Shown: one piece after another, positions 52,809 through 61,584 of the stretch
Numbering within the stretch: position 1 is the stretch's first letter
Layout of the letters: every line of letters starts with the position of its first letter
NCBI RefSeq assembly: GCF_014650995.1
Contig: NZ_BMWA01000027.1
Coordinates: 1-64,000, forward strand
Length of the DNA: 64,000 bases
Direction: 5' to 3'
Source: Streptomyces viridiviolaceus
Lineage (GTDB): Bacteria; Actinomycetota; Actinomycetes; Streptomycetales; Streptomycetaceae
The notes under the pieces: generated by a model
What the model was told of the DNA's origin: nothing
What the model saw: only the letters and a program-made list of their open reading frames with translations
The model's database searches: none
Translations under genes and position numbers: made by a program

Positions 52809-54494
52809 TCAGCACGGGCTCGGGCCGCCGCGGATCGAGATCAGCGCCTGGCGTGTCAACTTCCAGCCGTCGCCGTGTCGTTCGACGTAACCAAGTGCGC
52901 GAAGCTCGTACAGCCTCGCGATCGCGTCGTCCGGTGTGGTCTGGGCGTGGCGTGCGACCTCGGCCGCCGTCGCGGCTCCTCGTGCCGGGAGCGCGGCCAG
53001 GACGTGCCGGGTGCGGGGTTCCAGCAGGTCGGTGGGCAGCACCGGGCCGCGCCGGTCCGGGGCCAGCTCTCCCATGTCGCCCACCAGCTCGACGATCTCG
53101 GTGGCGTCGGTGACGAGCACGGCGTCGTCGCGCAGCAGTTCGTGCACGCCCGCCGACAGTGCGCTGGTGGCCGGACCGGGCACGCCCATCGCGTGCCGGC
53201 CCAGGCGCTGCGCCGCCCGCGCCGTGGCCAGCGAGCCGCTGCGATGGGCGGCCTCGACGACCACCGTGCCCCGGGTGAGCGCGGCGATCACCCGGTTGCG
53301 CAGGATGAATCTGCTCGGCGTCGGATGGTCGCCGGGCGGCAGTTCCCCGACGACCAGCCCCTGGGCCGCGATCCTGTTGATCAGCTCGGTGTGTCCGCGC
53401 GGATAGGGCCGGTCGACGCCGCAGGCGAGGACGGCGGCCGTGGCACCGCCCGCGCCCAGGGCGCCCCGGTGCGCGGCGCCGTCGACGCCGTAAGCTCCGC
53501 CGGACACCACCACCCAGCCGCTCTCGGCGAGGCCGGCGGCGAGTGTGGCCGCCATGTGGGCGCCGTACTCGGTGCAGGCGCGGGCGCCCACCAAGGCCAC
53601 GGACCTCAGCGCCCACATCCGCAGGCTGGGCCGGCCGCGCACCCACAGTCCCAGCGGCCGGGCGTCCCCCAGGTCGTCGAGCTGTCCCGGCCACTCGCTC
53701 CCGCCCGGGGCCACGAAGCGCACGCCTGCCGCCCGTGCGACGGCGAGGTCCCTGTGCGGCTCGGCCCGGCCGGCACGGGCCCGCAGCCCGGCCCACCGCT
53801 GCTCGCTCACGCCCGGCAGGGCGCGCCCACCCTCCCGCAGCCGCCGCACCACGTCCCGGACCCCGCGCTCGCGCACCCACCGCCCGCCGACCTCGTCGCC
53901 GGGCTCGATGACCCGGGTGAGGAAGACCCGGCCGAGCAGTTCGTCGTCCACGTCCCAGGACGCGCCGCCGCCCCTGCTCGCGTCACCGCCCCGGGACACA
54001 TCACCGGCCTTGAGCGCACCAGAGCCGGACACCCCACCGTTTCCCGCGGCATCCCAGAACCCGAATGCATCACCGGCCCTGGCCGCATCGCCGGACCTGA
54101 GGTCCTCACCGGCGGCACCGCCGGACCTGAACGCCTGACCGTCCCCGCCGGCACCGCCAGACCGGAACGCCTCACCATCCCTGGCGGCACCGCCGGACCT
54201 GAAGGCCTCACCATCCCTGGCGGCACCGCCAGACCTGAACGCCTCACCATCCCTGGCGGCACCGCCAGAGCTGAACGCCTCACCATCCCTGACCGCGTCG
54301 CCGGATCTGAACGCCTCACCACCTCCGACAGCGCCTCCGAACTCGAAAGCCTCACCGCCCCTGACCGCATCCCCGAACCCGAACGCCTCACCGCCCCCGA
54401 CCGCGCCGCCGCCTCCCACCGGCTCACCGTCTCCAAGGGCATCCACGTCCCTGGTCACGCCACCGTCCCGGGACGCGTCCTCGCCCCCGGTCAT
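52809..54494 (-). CDS. dprA: DNA-processing protein DprA with expanded repetitive N-terminus
   Basis: 561 residues against ~370-400 for typical DprA. Residues 1-~180 are a low-complexity acidic/glycine-rich region with eight or more copies of a 12-residue unit close to GEAFRSGGAARD. From ~185 a normal DprA follows: FLTRVIEPGDEV, Rossmann-fold VALVGARACTEYGAHMA, SGGAYGVDGAAHRGAL, NRVIAALTRGTVVVEA, and a C-terminal winged-helix domain. It protects and loads single-stranded DNA for RecA. ATG 54494 overlaps the comM stop. A later start that skips the repeats cannot be excluded. Confidence 0.88.
   Translation of the reverse strand: MTGGEDASRDGGVTRDVDALGDGEPVGGGGAVGGGEAFGFGDAVRGGEAFEFGGAVGGGEAFRSGDAVRDGEAFSSGGAARDGEAFRSGGAARDGEAFRSGGAARDGEAFRSGGAGGDGQAFRSGGAAGEDLRSGDAARAGDAFGFWDAAGNGGVSGSGALKAGDVSRGGDASRGGGASWDVDDELLGRVFLTRVIEPGDEVGGRWVRERGVRDVVRRLREGGRALPGVSEQRWAGLRARAGRAEPHRDLAVARAAGVRFVAPGGSEWPGQLDDLGDARPLGLWVRGRPSLRMWALRSVALVGARACTEYGAHMAATLAAGLAESGWVVVSGGAYGVDGAAHRGALGAGGATAAVLACGVDRPYPRGHTELINRIAAQGLVVGELPPGDHPTPSRFILRNRVIAALTRGTVVVEAAHRSGSLATARAAQRLGRHAMGVPGPATSALSAGVHELLRDDAVLVTDATEIVELVGDMGELAPDRRGPVLPTDLLEPRTRHVLAALPARGAATAAEVARHAQTTPDDAIARLYELRALGYVERHGDGWKLTRQALISIRGGPSPC
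54102..54392. repeat. 36-bp minisatellite in the dprA 5' region
   Basis: About eight consecutive 36-bp units, each encoding GEAFxxGGAxxD-like residues in dprA, with degenerate copies at both ends. The central four (around residues 72-118) are almost identical, indicating recent expansion. The unit length is a multiple of three, so gain or loss keeps the frame. Confidence 0.85.
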
Positions 54495-56116
54495 GACGCC
54501 GCCCCGATGGCCATGGGGACGCCCCGAGGCACCCCGGTGCGCAGTTGGAGCGCCAGGGCGACGTCCGTCGCGTCCGGACGGTCGTGACCCACGAGGTCCG
54601 CGACGGTCCAGGCGACGCGCAGGACACGGTCGAGGCCACGGGCCGTGAGGACGCCCCGTTCGAGGCTGCGTTCCGCCTCGTCCAGCGCGCCGGGCGCCGC
54701 GTACCAGCGGCTGCGCAGCTCGCGCCCCGGCACCTCGCTGTTGGAGCGCCAGGGTGTGCCGGCGAGGCGGGTCGCGGCACGCTCCCGTGCCGCTCGCACC
54801 CGGTCGGCGACCGTCGCCGTGGTCTCCCCCCGGACGGCCCCCGCGGCCAGCTCGCTGCGTGTGACGCGGTCCACCTCGACCCGGAGGTCGACCCGGTCGA
54901 GCAGCGGGCCGGACAACCTGGCCTGGTAGCGGCGGATCGCCGAGGGCGGGCACTCGCACAGGTCGTCCCGCTGCGAGAAGCGTCCGCACGGACAGGGGTT
55001 GGCGGCGAGCACCATCAGGAACTTGGCCGGGAACCGCACGACACCCGCGCTGCGCGCGATGACGACGTGCCCGGCCTCCAGCGGCTGGCGCAGGGCGTCC
55101 AGGGCGTGACTGCTGAACTCGGGGGTCTCGTCCAGGAAGAGGACACCGCGGTGCGCGAGCGAGACGGCCCCGGGCCGCGCGATGCCGGGACCGCCGCCGA
55201 CGAGGGCCTGCATCGTGGCGGAGTGGTGCGGGGCGCAGTAGGGGGCGACGTCGATCAGCGGTTTGCCCGGTGGGAGCAGACCCGCCACCGAGTGCACGGC
55301 GGTGACCTCGAGCGACTCCGCGCGGCCGAGCCGGGGCAGAATGGCGGGCAGCCGTTCGGCGAGCATCGTCTTTCCCGCGCCCGGCGGCCCCTCCAGGAAC
55401 AGATGGTGACCGCCGGCCGCGGCCACCTCCACAGCCGTGCGCGCCGAGGTCTGGCCCACGACGTCGGCGAGGTCGTGGCCCTGGTCGTGCTGCGCCGCCC
55501 CCATGCTGTGCATCCCGGTGGCGGCACCCGTGCCGGGCACGCGCAGGCCCGCCAGCAGCGGGTCGGGGCGGCCCTGCTCGTCGGATTCCTCCTCCGGCAC
55601 GGGCTCGTCGGCGAGGACGGCGATCAGCTGGCGCAGGCTGCGCACGCCCAGCACCGAGACGCCGGGTACCAGGGACGCCTCGGCGGCGGCGCACTCCGGC
55701 ACGACCACCTGTTCATAGCCGGCGTCCGCCGCGGCGAGCACCGCCGGCAGGATGCCCCGCACCGGCCTCACCCGCCCGTCCAGGCCCAGCTCCCCGATCA
55801 TCACGATGTCGGCGAGCACCCGGGGGTCGATCCGCTCGGAGGCGCCGAGCACGGCGGCGGCGACGGCGAGGTCGAATCCGCTGCCGCTCTTGGGCACCGA
55901 CGCAGGACTGAGCCCGACCGTGAGCTTCTTCTGCGGCCACTCCGCACCCGAGTTCACCACCGCGGCCCGCACCCGGTCCCGGCTCTCCGTCAGGCTCTTG
56001 TCGGGCAGTCCCACCAGCGTGAATGCCGCCACGCCCGGTTCCAGGTCGGCCTGGACCTCGACGACCACGCCCTCGACGCCGACCAGCGCCACCGAGCACG
56101 TACGCGCGAACCCCAT
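54491..56116 (-). CDS. comM: YifB/ComM family AAA+ helicase
   Basis: 541 residues. N-terminal Lon-protease-like ChlI domain (SCASPASVPK-type region LSPASVPKSGSGFDLA), Walker A EGPPGAGKTML, Walker B GVLFLDETPEF and a zinc-finger-like cysteine group in NPCPCGRF and CECP. ComM drives branch migration in transformation and recombination. ATG 56116 overlaps the yraN stop; dprA follows coupled. The trio yraN-comM-dprA is a standard arrangement. Confidence 0.92.
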   Translation of the reverse strand: MGFARTCSVALVGVEGVVVEVQADLEPGVAAFTLVGLPDKSLTESRDRVRAAVVNSGAEWPQKKLTVGLSPASVPKSGSGFDLAVAAAVLGASERIDPRVLADIVMIGELGLDGRVRPVRGILPAVLAAADAGYEQVVVPECAAAEASLVPGVSVLGVRSLRQLIAVLADEPVPEEESDEQGRPDPLLAGLRVPGTGAATGMHSMGAAQHDQGHDLADVVGQTSARTAVEVAAAGGHHLFLEGPPGAGKTMLAERLPAILPRLGRAESLEVTAVHSVAGLLPPGKPLIDVAPYCAPHHSATMQALVGGGPGIARPGAVSLAHRGVLFLDETPEFSSHALDALRQPLEAGHVVIARSAGVVRFPAKFLMVLAANPCPCGRFSQRDDLCECPPSAIRRYQARLSGPLLDRVDLRVEVDRVTRSELAAGAVRGETTATVADRVRAARERAATRLAGTPWRSNSEVPGRELRSRWYAAPGALDEAERSLERGVLTARGLDRVLRVAWTVADLVGHDRPDATDVALALQLRTGVPRGVPMAIGAAS

Positions 56117-56478
56117 CACGCCACCCCCCGGGCGTGCTCCACCACGGGCGCGCCCCGCTGCGGCAGGAGCACGCCGATCAGGTCGATGCGGACGCCTCCG
56201 GGCGGAGCTCCCCCGTGGGTCTGGATCCAGCGCTCGGCGAGATCGCGCAGCCGCCGTGCCTTCTCGGGAGTCACCGCGGCCATCGGATGCTCGAAGCGGC
56301 CGTCCCTGCGGGTCTTCACCTCGCAGAGGACCAGGACGTCCCCGTCACGGGCCACGATGTCGATCTCGCCGGTCCTGCCGCAGCGCCAGTTGCGCTCCAG
56401 GACCGCCATCCCCGCCTCGGCCAGCCTGCGGGCGGCGAGCGTCTCGCCGTACCTGCCCATCGCACTGCGTGCGTTCAT
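56116..56478 (-). CDS. yraN: YraN family (UPF0102) putative endonuclease
   Basis: 120 residues. PD-(D/E)xK-type nuclease core: GRYGETLAARRL, GEIDIVARDGDVLVLCEVKT, then RIDLIGVLLP. Biochemical role not settled; it co-occurs with comM and dprA. First gene of this coupled set; two DnaA-box-like sites lie 58-83 bases upstream. Confidence 0.88.
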   Translation of the reverse strand: MNARSAMGRYGETLAARRLAEAGMAVLERNWRCGRTGEIDIVARDGDVLVLCEVKTRRDGRFEHPMAAVTPEKARRLRDLAERWIQTHGGAPPGGVRIDLIGVLLPQRGAPVVEHARGVA

Positions 56479-56535
56479 GTCGGCACCACCTCCGGCGCCA
56501 ACGATGAAGACGGCTCACCGCACTGTTGGATCTTG

Positions 56536-56561
56536 GTGGACAGTCACCCGGCTGTGGACAA
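56536..56561. promoter_or_regulatory. DnaA-box pair upstream of yraN-comM-dprA
   Basis: TGTGGACAA (56553-56561) is the exact complement of TTGTCCACA, and GGTGGACAG (56536-56544) is a near match in the same orientation 17 bases away. They sit in the 148-base gap between the DUF2469 stop and the yraN start. Confidence 0.5.
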
Positions 56562-56626
56562 CCTCGTCACCCATCTGGGTGATCGCCCGACCCACCAGCG
56601 GACCACGACCGACCGCCGGCGGCCCG

Positions 56627-56935
56627 TCACCCGCCCGGGAGCTCCAGGTCACTCTTGTTGAGCTCTTCGATGTTCACGTCCTTGAACGTCAACACGCGTA
56701 CCTGCTTCACGAAACGCGCCGGGCGGTACATGTCCCACACCCAGGCGTCGGCCATGGAGACCTCGAAGAACACCTCGCCCTGGACCGAGTGCACCTGCAT
56801 CTCGTAGTCGTTGGTGAGATAGAAGCGCCGCTCAGTCTCGATCACGAATTTGAACAGACCGACGACATCGCGGTACTCCCGGTAGAGCTTGAGCTCCATC
56901 TCGGTCTCGTACTTCTCGAGGTCCTCGGCGCTCAT
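56627..56935 (-). CDS. DUF2469 family protein
   Basis: 102 residues, highly conserved in actinobacteria. Begins MSAEDLEKYETEMELKLYRE and contains ETERRFYLTNDYE. Function unknown. It sits between the NUDIX gene and yraN as is usual in the genus. No signal peptide or membrane segment. Confidence 0.88.
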   Translation of the reverse strand: MSAEDLEKYETEMELKLYREYRDVVGLFKFVIETERRFYLTNDYEMQVHSVQGEVFFEVSMADAWVWDMYRPARFVKQVRVLTFKDVNIEELNKSDLELPGG

Positions 56936-56991
56936 GGCATGTTCCCCTTCAGCCGTGCGATCCCCCCATTGTGCTCCAGTCCTGCGAACCT

Positions 56992-57516
56992 CTAGACGAT
57001 TTCCGTGTCAAGGGTCACCGGACCGGACGGGGGACCTTCGTCGAGCAGCCTGCGCAGCAGCTCGGCGAGTCTGGTCGGATACACCGTCTCATGTGCCCGG
57101 GTCAGTTCCTGACACGTCCACCAGCGCGCTCCGGCGACACTGCGCCGCTCCAGCTCGGTCAGCCCCACGGCCTCGGTCGCGGTCTGGCTGGTGCGGGCCA
57201 GGTAGTACCACTCGTCCTGGTCCCAGCGGCGGCCCGCGAAAGGGAAGGAACACCGCCGCCGCCACAGCACGGGGCCGAGCTGGACCTCGGTGATGCCGGT
57301 CTCCTCCACGAGTTCCCGCAGGGCGGCCTCCTCACGGGTCTCGTCGCCCTCCACCCCGCCGCCCGGCGTGAACCACCAGTCGTCGGCCGGATCGTCCGGT
57401 TCGTGGCCGTGCAGCAGCAGGATGCGGTCCTCCGGGTCGAGCAGGACCACCCGGGCGACCCTGCGCAGCCCGCCCTCGTAGGAGTCCTGCCCCGTCCGCG
57501 TCGTCTCAGCGGGCAC
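56992..57516 (-). CDS. NUDIX hydrolase
   Basis: 174 residues. The Nudix box is intact: GGGVEGDETREEAALRELVE followed by ETGI, at about residues 52-75. It hydrolyses a nucleoside diphosphate linked to another moiety; substrate unknown. Start ATG 57516 overlaps the 3' end of sipZ by 11 bases, so it is probably the last gene of the signal peptidase operon. Confidence 0.9.
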   Translation of the reverse strand: MPAETTRTGQDSYEGGLRRVARVVLLDPEDRILLLHGHEPDDPADDWWFTPGGGVEGDETREEAALRELVEETGITEVQLGPVLWRRRCSFPFAGRRWDQDEWYYLARTSQTATEAVGLTELERRSVAGARWWTCQELTRAHETVYPTRLAELLRRLLDEGPPSGPVTLDTEIV

Positions 57517-58282
57517 CGGCCGGCTCCGTCCCGGTCCGGGCCCGGGAGGCGGCGGCCCGTTTGGCGACGGGGCCGTACGCGGCGCCGCCGAGGATCAGCA
57601 CGGCCCCGGCGATCACCAGCGCGACGACCGTTCGCAGCGGCCCGGGCGAGGAGAGACCGCCGAGGGTCTCGAAGCCGGTGGGCCGCTCCAGCATGCCGTT
57701 CATGGGCCAGACGACGGCGTCGACCCGGGCGTCGACGGCCCCGCGCGAGACCGTGCCGCCGGCCGCGTCGGTGAGGTGGGCCGTGGAGTCCACGGAGTTG
57801 TCGCGCTCGTCGCCGAGCAGGAACAGGCGCCCCTCGGGCACGGTCACGGTCGGGAAGTTGCTGAACTCCGCCGGGGTACCCGTGGGCAGGTACGGCTCGT
57901 CGATCACCTTGCCGTTGACCTTGAGCTTGCCGTTCTGGCAGCAGGAGACGGTGTCGCCGCCGACCGCGACCACGCGCTTGATCATCGGGGCGTTGGCCCA
58001 GGTGGCGTCCTTGAAGACGACGACGTCGCCGCGCCGGACGTCGGCGCCGTCGATGCGCTGCGCCAGCACCCTGTCACCGGCGTCGATCGTCGGCGTCATC
58101 GAACTGGTGGGCACCGTGTACGGCAGGTACACCACCGCCCCCCAGGCGAAACCCCCGAGGAACAGCACCATGCCCAGCGCCACGGCCAGGCCGGACAGCC
58201 GCTGCCCGGTACGGCTGCCCACCGGGCCCGTGCTCGCGCCACCGCCTCGCGGGGCCGTACGCGTCGTACTCTCGCCACCCAT
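57506..58282 (-). CDS. sipZ: Type I signal peptidase SipZ
   Basis: 258 residues. N-terminal helix, catalytic serine in PTSSMTPTID, catalytic lysine in MIKRVVAVGGDTV, the box FLLGDERDNSVDS and a C-terminal anchor helix. Last of four tandem signal peptidase genes. Removes Sec/Tat signal peptides at the outer membrane face. GTG/ATG at 58282 fits the known length. Confidence 0.93.
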   Translation of the reverse strand: MGGESTTRTAPRGGGASTGPVGSRTGQRLSGLAVALGMVLFLGGFAWGAVVYLPYTVPTSSMTPTIDAGDRVLAQRIDGADVRRGDVVVFKDATWANAPMIKRVVAVGGDTVSCCQNGKLKVNGKVIDEPYLPTGTPAEFSNFPTVTVPEGRLFLLGDERDNSVDSTAHLTDAAGGTVSRGAVDARVDAVVWPMNGMLERPTGFETLGGLSSPGPLRTVVALVIAGAVLILGGAAYGPVAKRAAASRARTGTEPAGAR

Positions 58283-58372
58283 GGGTTCGCACCCTACCCG
58301 GCGGTACCCGAACGGGTCAGCCCTTGCCGGTGACCGGGATCAACGGCGACGGACGTACGGCCACGGGACGGC

Positions 58373-59347
58373 TCAGCGGGTCTCGGCGGGCGCGATCCGC
58401 CGACGGCGCCACAGGGCGACCGGGACGACCCCGGCGAGCGCCAGACCCTGGGGCGCGACCGACAGGGCGGCGGCCGGCTGGTTCTTCAGGCCGTCCTGGT
58501 CGAAGGTGTCGGGGACCGGCAGGGTGTCCCAGTGGTTGATCGGCCAGGCGACGACGACGGCTCGGCCGATGACCTCCTTCACCGGGACCATGCCGCGGTT
58601 CTTGTCCGACTGGTTGTAGCGCGAGTCCCGGGAGTTCTGCCGGTGATCGCCCATGACCCAGACGTAGCCCTCCGGCACCTTCACCTTGAACTGGCCGCCC
58701 TGGTCGTCGACGCTGCACGGCGTGTTGCCGGGGTAGACGTACGGCTCGTTCAGCGCCTTGCCGTTGACCTTCAGCGGGCCGGTGCCCTTGCACTCGACGG
58801 TGTCGCCGCCGACGCCGATGACGCGCTTGATGAGGTCCTTCTCGTCCGCCGAGGGCATCAGGCCGATCCAGCTGAGGAAGACCTGCAGCGCGTTCGGCTC
58901 GGGCGTCGGCTCGCCCGCCAGCCACTGGTCGGGGTCGTGGAAGACGACGACCTCGCCACGATCGGGTTCCGAGCCGAACCAGGGCGTGAGCTTGTCGACC
59001 AGGACGCGGTCACCCTCCGTGAGGGTGTTCTGCATCGAGGCGGACGGGATCGAGAACGCCTGCACCAGAAACGTCTTGATCAGCAGCGCGAGCACCAGCG
59101 CGATGCCGATCAGGATCGGCAGTTCCTTCCAGAACGACCGCTGCTTCTTGGCCGCGGGCGTCCCGTCCGCTCCCTGGTCCTCGGTACCGCTCCGTTCGTC
59201 CTTCACCGCGCCGTCCTCCGTCGTACCGGAGCCGTTCCCGGACGCCGGTGCTGCGTCGTTCGCGGCCGGGGCAGCCGCTCCCACGGGGCGTCCGCGGTCC
59301 TCTTCGCCGTCGTGTCCGGACCGTGCGCCAACCGCCACATCCCCCAC
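58373..59347 (-). CDS. sipY: Type I signal peptidase SipY
   Basis: 324 residues. A ~70-residue acidic N-terminus, then membrane helix KELPILIGIALVLALLIKTF, catalytic serine in IPSASMQNTL, lysine in LIKRVIGVGGDTV and VWVMGDHRQNSRDS. C-terminal anchor helix. In S. lividans the orthologue is the major peptidase. GTG start 59347; the sipX reading frame extends over its first 338 bases in another frame. Confidence 0.93.
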   Translation of the reverse strand: MGDVAVGARSGHDGEEDRGRPVGAAAPAANDAAPASGNGSGTTEDGAVKDERSGTEDQGADGTPAAKKQRSFWKELPILIGIALVLALLIKTFLVQAFSIPSASMQNTLTEGDRVLVDKLTPWFGSEPDRGEVVVFHDPDQWLAGEPTPEPNALQVFLSWIGLMPSADEKDLIKRVIGVGGDTVECKGTGPLKVNGKALNEPYVYPGNTPCSVDDQGGQFKVKVPEGYVWVMGDHRQNSRDSRYNQSDKNRGMVPVKEVIGRAVVVAWPINHWDTLPVPDTFDQDGLKNQPAAALSVAPQGLALAGVVPVALWRRRRIAPAETR

Positions 59348-60320
59348 GCCAACTCCTTACTCTGTGCCGCCGCCTGCCCCATGCGCGGCGCAGGCCCACC
59401 ACTCCCATAACGAGCGGGAGTTCCGCAGGGGTCGGGAGTTGCGTCATTCCGTTCGGATCGTCGGGGGCAACCCTATGCGACAGCGCGGGACCAGCGGTCG
59501 ACCCGGCGGCCGCGTCGGACACGGACGCGTAGGTTTTCGGCTCGTCCAGGGTGCTCCAGTGGCCGAGCGGCCAGGCGATCACCATGGCCCGGCCCACCAC
59601 CTCGTCCTCGGAAACCGTGCCGTAGTCGGTGTCCTGGTGCTCGCGGGAGTCGGCGGAGTTGGAGCGGTGGTCGCCCATCACCCACAGCCGCCCCTCGGGG
59701 ACGGTGACGTCGAACGGCTGCTTGGAAGGAACGTCCCCCGGATAGAGGTAGTCCTCGTTCAGGGGAACGCCGTTGACGGTGACACGCCCCTGGGTGTCGC
59801 AGCACTTGACCCGGTCGCCGCCGACGCCGACGACCCGCTTGATGAGGTCCTTCTCGTCGTCGGACGGCAGCAGGCCGATGAAGGCGAGGCCCTCCTTGAC
59901 CTGTTTGACGACGAAGGGGTCGTCCTTCTTGGCGGTCTCCTCGCCCTGGAGCCAGCCGCCGGGGTCCCGGAATACCACGACGTCCCCGCGCTGCGGCTCG
60001 GAGCCGAACCAGGGGGTGAGCTTGTCGACCAGGACCCGGTCGCCGATCTGGATCGTCTGCTCCATGGAGCCCGACGGGATCACGAAGGCCTGGACGAGGA
60101 AGGTCTTCAGGACCAGCGCTATGAGGACGGCGACGCCGACGAGAAGAGGTATCTCCTTCACGGCACTGCGCCTGCGGCGCCGCTTCACCTTGCGCTGCAG
60201 TTTGCGCCGTTCGGCGCGGGTACGGCCGCCGGACGGGCCGGTGGCGCGCCGGGAGCCGGTGGGCAGCAGGTTCTCCGCGGGGCTGCTGGGCGCCCCGCGT
60301 GGTTTGCCGCGGTTACCCAT
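59010..60320 (-). CDS. sipX: Type I signal peptidase SipX, frame-extended
   Basis: 436 codons; the family is about 320. Real peptidase features run to about residue 310: helix PLLVGVAVLIALVLKTF, serine in IPSGSMEQTI, lysine in LIKRVVGVGGDRV, WVMGDHRSNSADS, and a C-terminal helix around LPLVMGVVGLRRAWG. After that the frame reads an arginine/glycine-rich tail that is only the shadow of sipY. The usual stop has been lost or a frameshift occurred near 59390. The enzyme should still be active. Confidence 0.85.
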   Translation of the reverse strand: MGNRGKPRGAPSSPAENLLPTGSRRATGPSGGRTRAERRKLQRKVKRRRRRSAVKEIPLLVGVAVLIALVLKTFLVQAFVIPSGSMEQTIQIGDRVLVDKLTPWFGSEPQRGDVVVFRDPGGWLQGEETAKKDDPFVVKQVKEGLAFIGLLPSDDEKDLIKRVVGVGGDRVKCCDTQGRVTVNGVPLNEDYLYPGDVPSKQPFDVTVPEGRLWVMGDHRSNSADSREHQDTDYGTVSEDEVVGRAMVIAWPLGHWSTLDEPKTYASVSDAAAGSTAGPALSHRVAPDDPNGMTQLPTPAELPLVMGVVGLRRAWGRRRHRVRSWRGGCGGWRTVRTRRRRGPRTPRGSGCPGRERRSTGVRERLRYDGGRRGEGRTERYRGPGSGRDARGQEAAVVLEGTADPDRHRAGARAADQDVSGAGVLDPVRLDAEHPHGG

Positions 60321-61053
60321 GGGTGTTCCCGGCTCCGTCCGGCTCGCTCGCCTCCGTCGCCGGCACGCGCGCGTAGGCGCCGGGGCGGTCCAGGTGGGTG
60401 GCGTGGCCGAAGGGCCAGACGATCCAGTCGGCGCGGCCGATCACGTCGTCCACCGGCACCATGCCGCCGCCCGGCGAACCCAGGTGGTCGCGGGAGTCGC
60501 TGGAGTCGCTGCGGTGGTCGCCCATGACGAAAAGGGTGCCGTCGGGCACGACGACGTCGAAGCGCACCGTGGACGGGCGGTCGCCGGGGTGGAGGAACGC
60601 CGACTCGTCGACCGACTGACCGTTCACCTGGACCCTCCCCTCCCTGTCGCAGCAGACCACGTGGTCCCCGCCCACACCGACAACGCGTTTGATGTAGTCG
60701 CCGTGCCCGAAGAGTCCCGTGCCGTCGAACACGACGATGTCGCCCCGCTGCGGCTGGTCACCGAAACGGTACGCCACCTTGTTTACGAGAACACGGTCGC
60801 CGATCCTCAATCCGCGCTCCATGGAACCGCTGGGGATCTGGAACGGCTGCAGCACGAACGTGCTGATCAGCAGCAGGAACAGCAACAGGACCAGGCCGGT
60901 GACGGTGATCCGCCCGCCGGGCACCCAGTCCGAGATCCGCGCCGACAACGCGGAACGCGACCGCTCCTCCGGACCCTCCGGGTCCGAGCTCTGCTCGGCG
61001 TCGGAAGGGCGGGAGGAGCGGTCGCGCTCCGTGGGCTGTGCTTCGGTGTCCAT
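60313..61053 (-). CDS. sipW: Type I signal peptidase SipW
   Basis: 246 residues. Single N-terminal membrane helix, catalytic serine in IPSGSMERGL, lysine in YIKRVVGVGGDHV and FVMGDHRSDSSDS. It lacks the C-terminal anchor that the other three have, as known for SipW. First sip gene, 46 bases downstream of rplS. Its stop overlaps the sipX start by eight bases. Confidence 0.92.
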   Translation of the reverse strand: MDTEAQPTERDRSSRPSDAEQSSDPEGPEERSRSALSARISDWVPGGRITVTGLVLLLFLLLISTFVLQPFQIPSGSMERGLRIGDRVLVNKVAYRFGDQPQRGDIVVFDGTGLFGHGDYIKRVVGVGGDHVVCCDREGRVQVNGQSVDESAFLHPGDRPSTVRFDVVVPDGTLFVMGDHRSDSSDSRDHLGSPGGGMVPVDDVIGRADWIVWPFGHATHLDRPGAYARVPATEASEPDGAGNTHG

Positions 61054-61098
61054 CGGGGCCAGATGCTATCCGGCCCCGCCATGAACCCGTCGGCGCGC

Positions 61099-61449
61099 TC
61101 AGCTCTCGCGCTTCTCCTTGATCTTCGCGGCCTTGCCGCGCAGGTCGCGCAGGTAGTACAGCTTGGCGCGGCGGACGTCACCGCGGGTGACGAGCTCGAT
61201 CTTCTCCACGATCGGGGTGTGCACCGGGAGGGTGCGCTCGACGCCGACGGAGAAGGAGACCTTGCGGACCGTGAAGGTCTCGCGCACGCCGGAACCCTGG
61301 CGGCGGATCACCACGCCCTTGAACTGCTGCACACGGGAGCGGTTGCCCTCGATGACGCGGACGTGGACGTTGACGGTGTCGCCGGGGCGGAAGGCCGGGA
61401 CGTCGCTGCGCAGCGACGCGGCGTCGACGGTGTCGAGCAGGTGAGACAT
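61099..61449 (-). CDS. rplS: 50S ribosomal protein L19
   Basis: 116 residues. Motifs FRPGDTVNVHVRVIEGNRSR and FKGVVIRRQGSGVRETFTVR, plus RDLRGKAAKIKEKR. ATG 61449 gives the family N-terminus MSHLLDTVDAASLRSD. Precedes the four sip genes and follows trmD across a 136-base gap. Confidence 0.96.
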   Translation of the reverse strand: MSHLLDTVDAASLRSDVPAFRPGDTVNVHVRVIEGNRSRVQQFKGVVIRRQGSGVRETFTVRKVSFSVGVERTLPVHTPIVEKIELVTRGDVRRAKLYYLRDLRGKAAKIKEKRES

Positions 61450-61539
61450 TTCGTCTGCTTTCTTCGCTGATGCCACAGGTCATCAACGGGAACTAGATGT
61501 TCGGATCAGGGCTGTGCGGGTCGGGGCGGACGTCGTCTC

Positions 61540-61554
61540 CCCCTGTGGCAGGGG
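61540..61554 (-). terminator. Short hairpin between trmD and rplS
   Basis: CCCCTG-TGG-CAGGGG (61540-61554) follows the trmD stop by 30 bases. A weak terminator or attenuator. Confidence 0.4.
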
Positions 61555-61584
61555 CGCACGCCGGACCGGCAACACAACAGCGGC

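Noticed and set aside
52734..54587. A plus-strand frame with repeats around PERLTIPGGTAG opposite dprA
   Set aside because: It looks like a repeat protein, but the repeats are just the antisense reading of the dprA minisatellite. The minus strand encodes a clear DprA.
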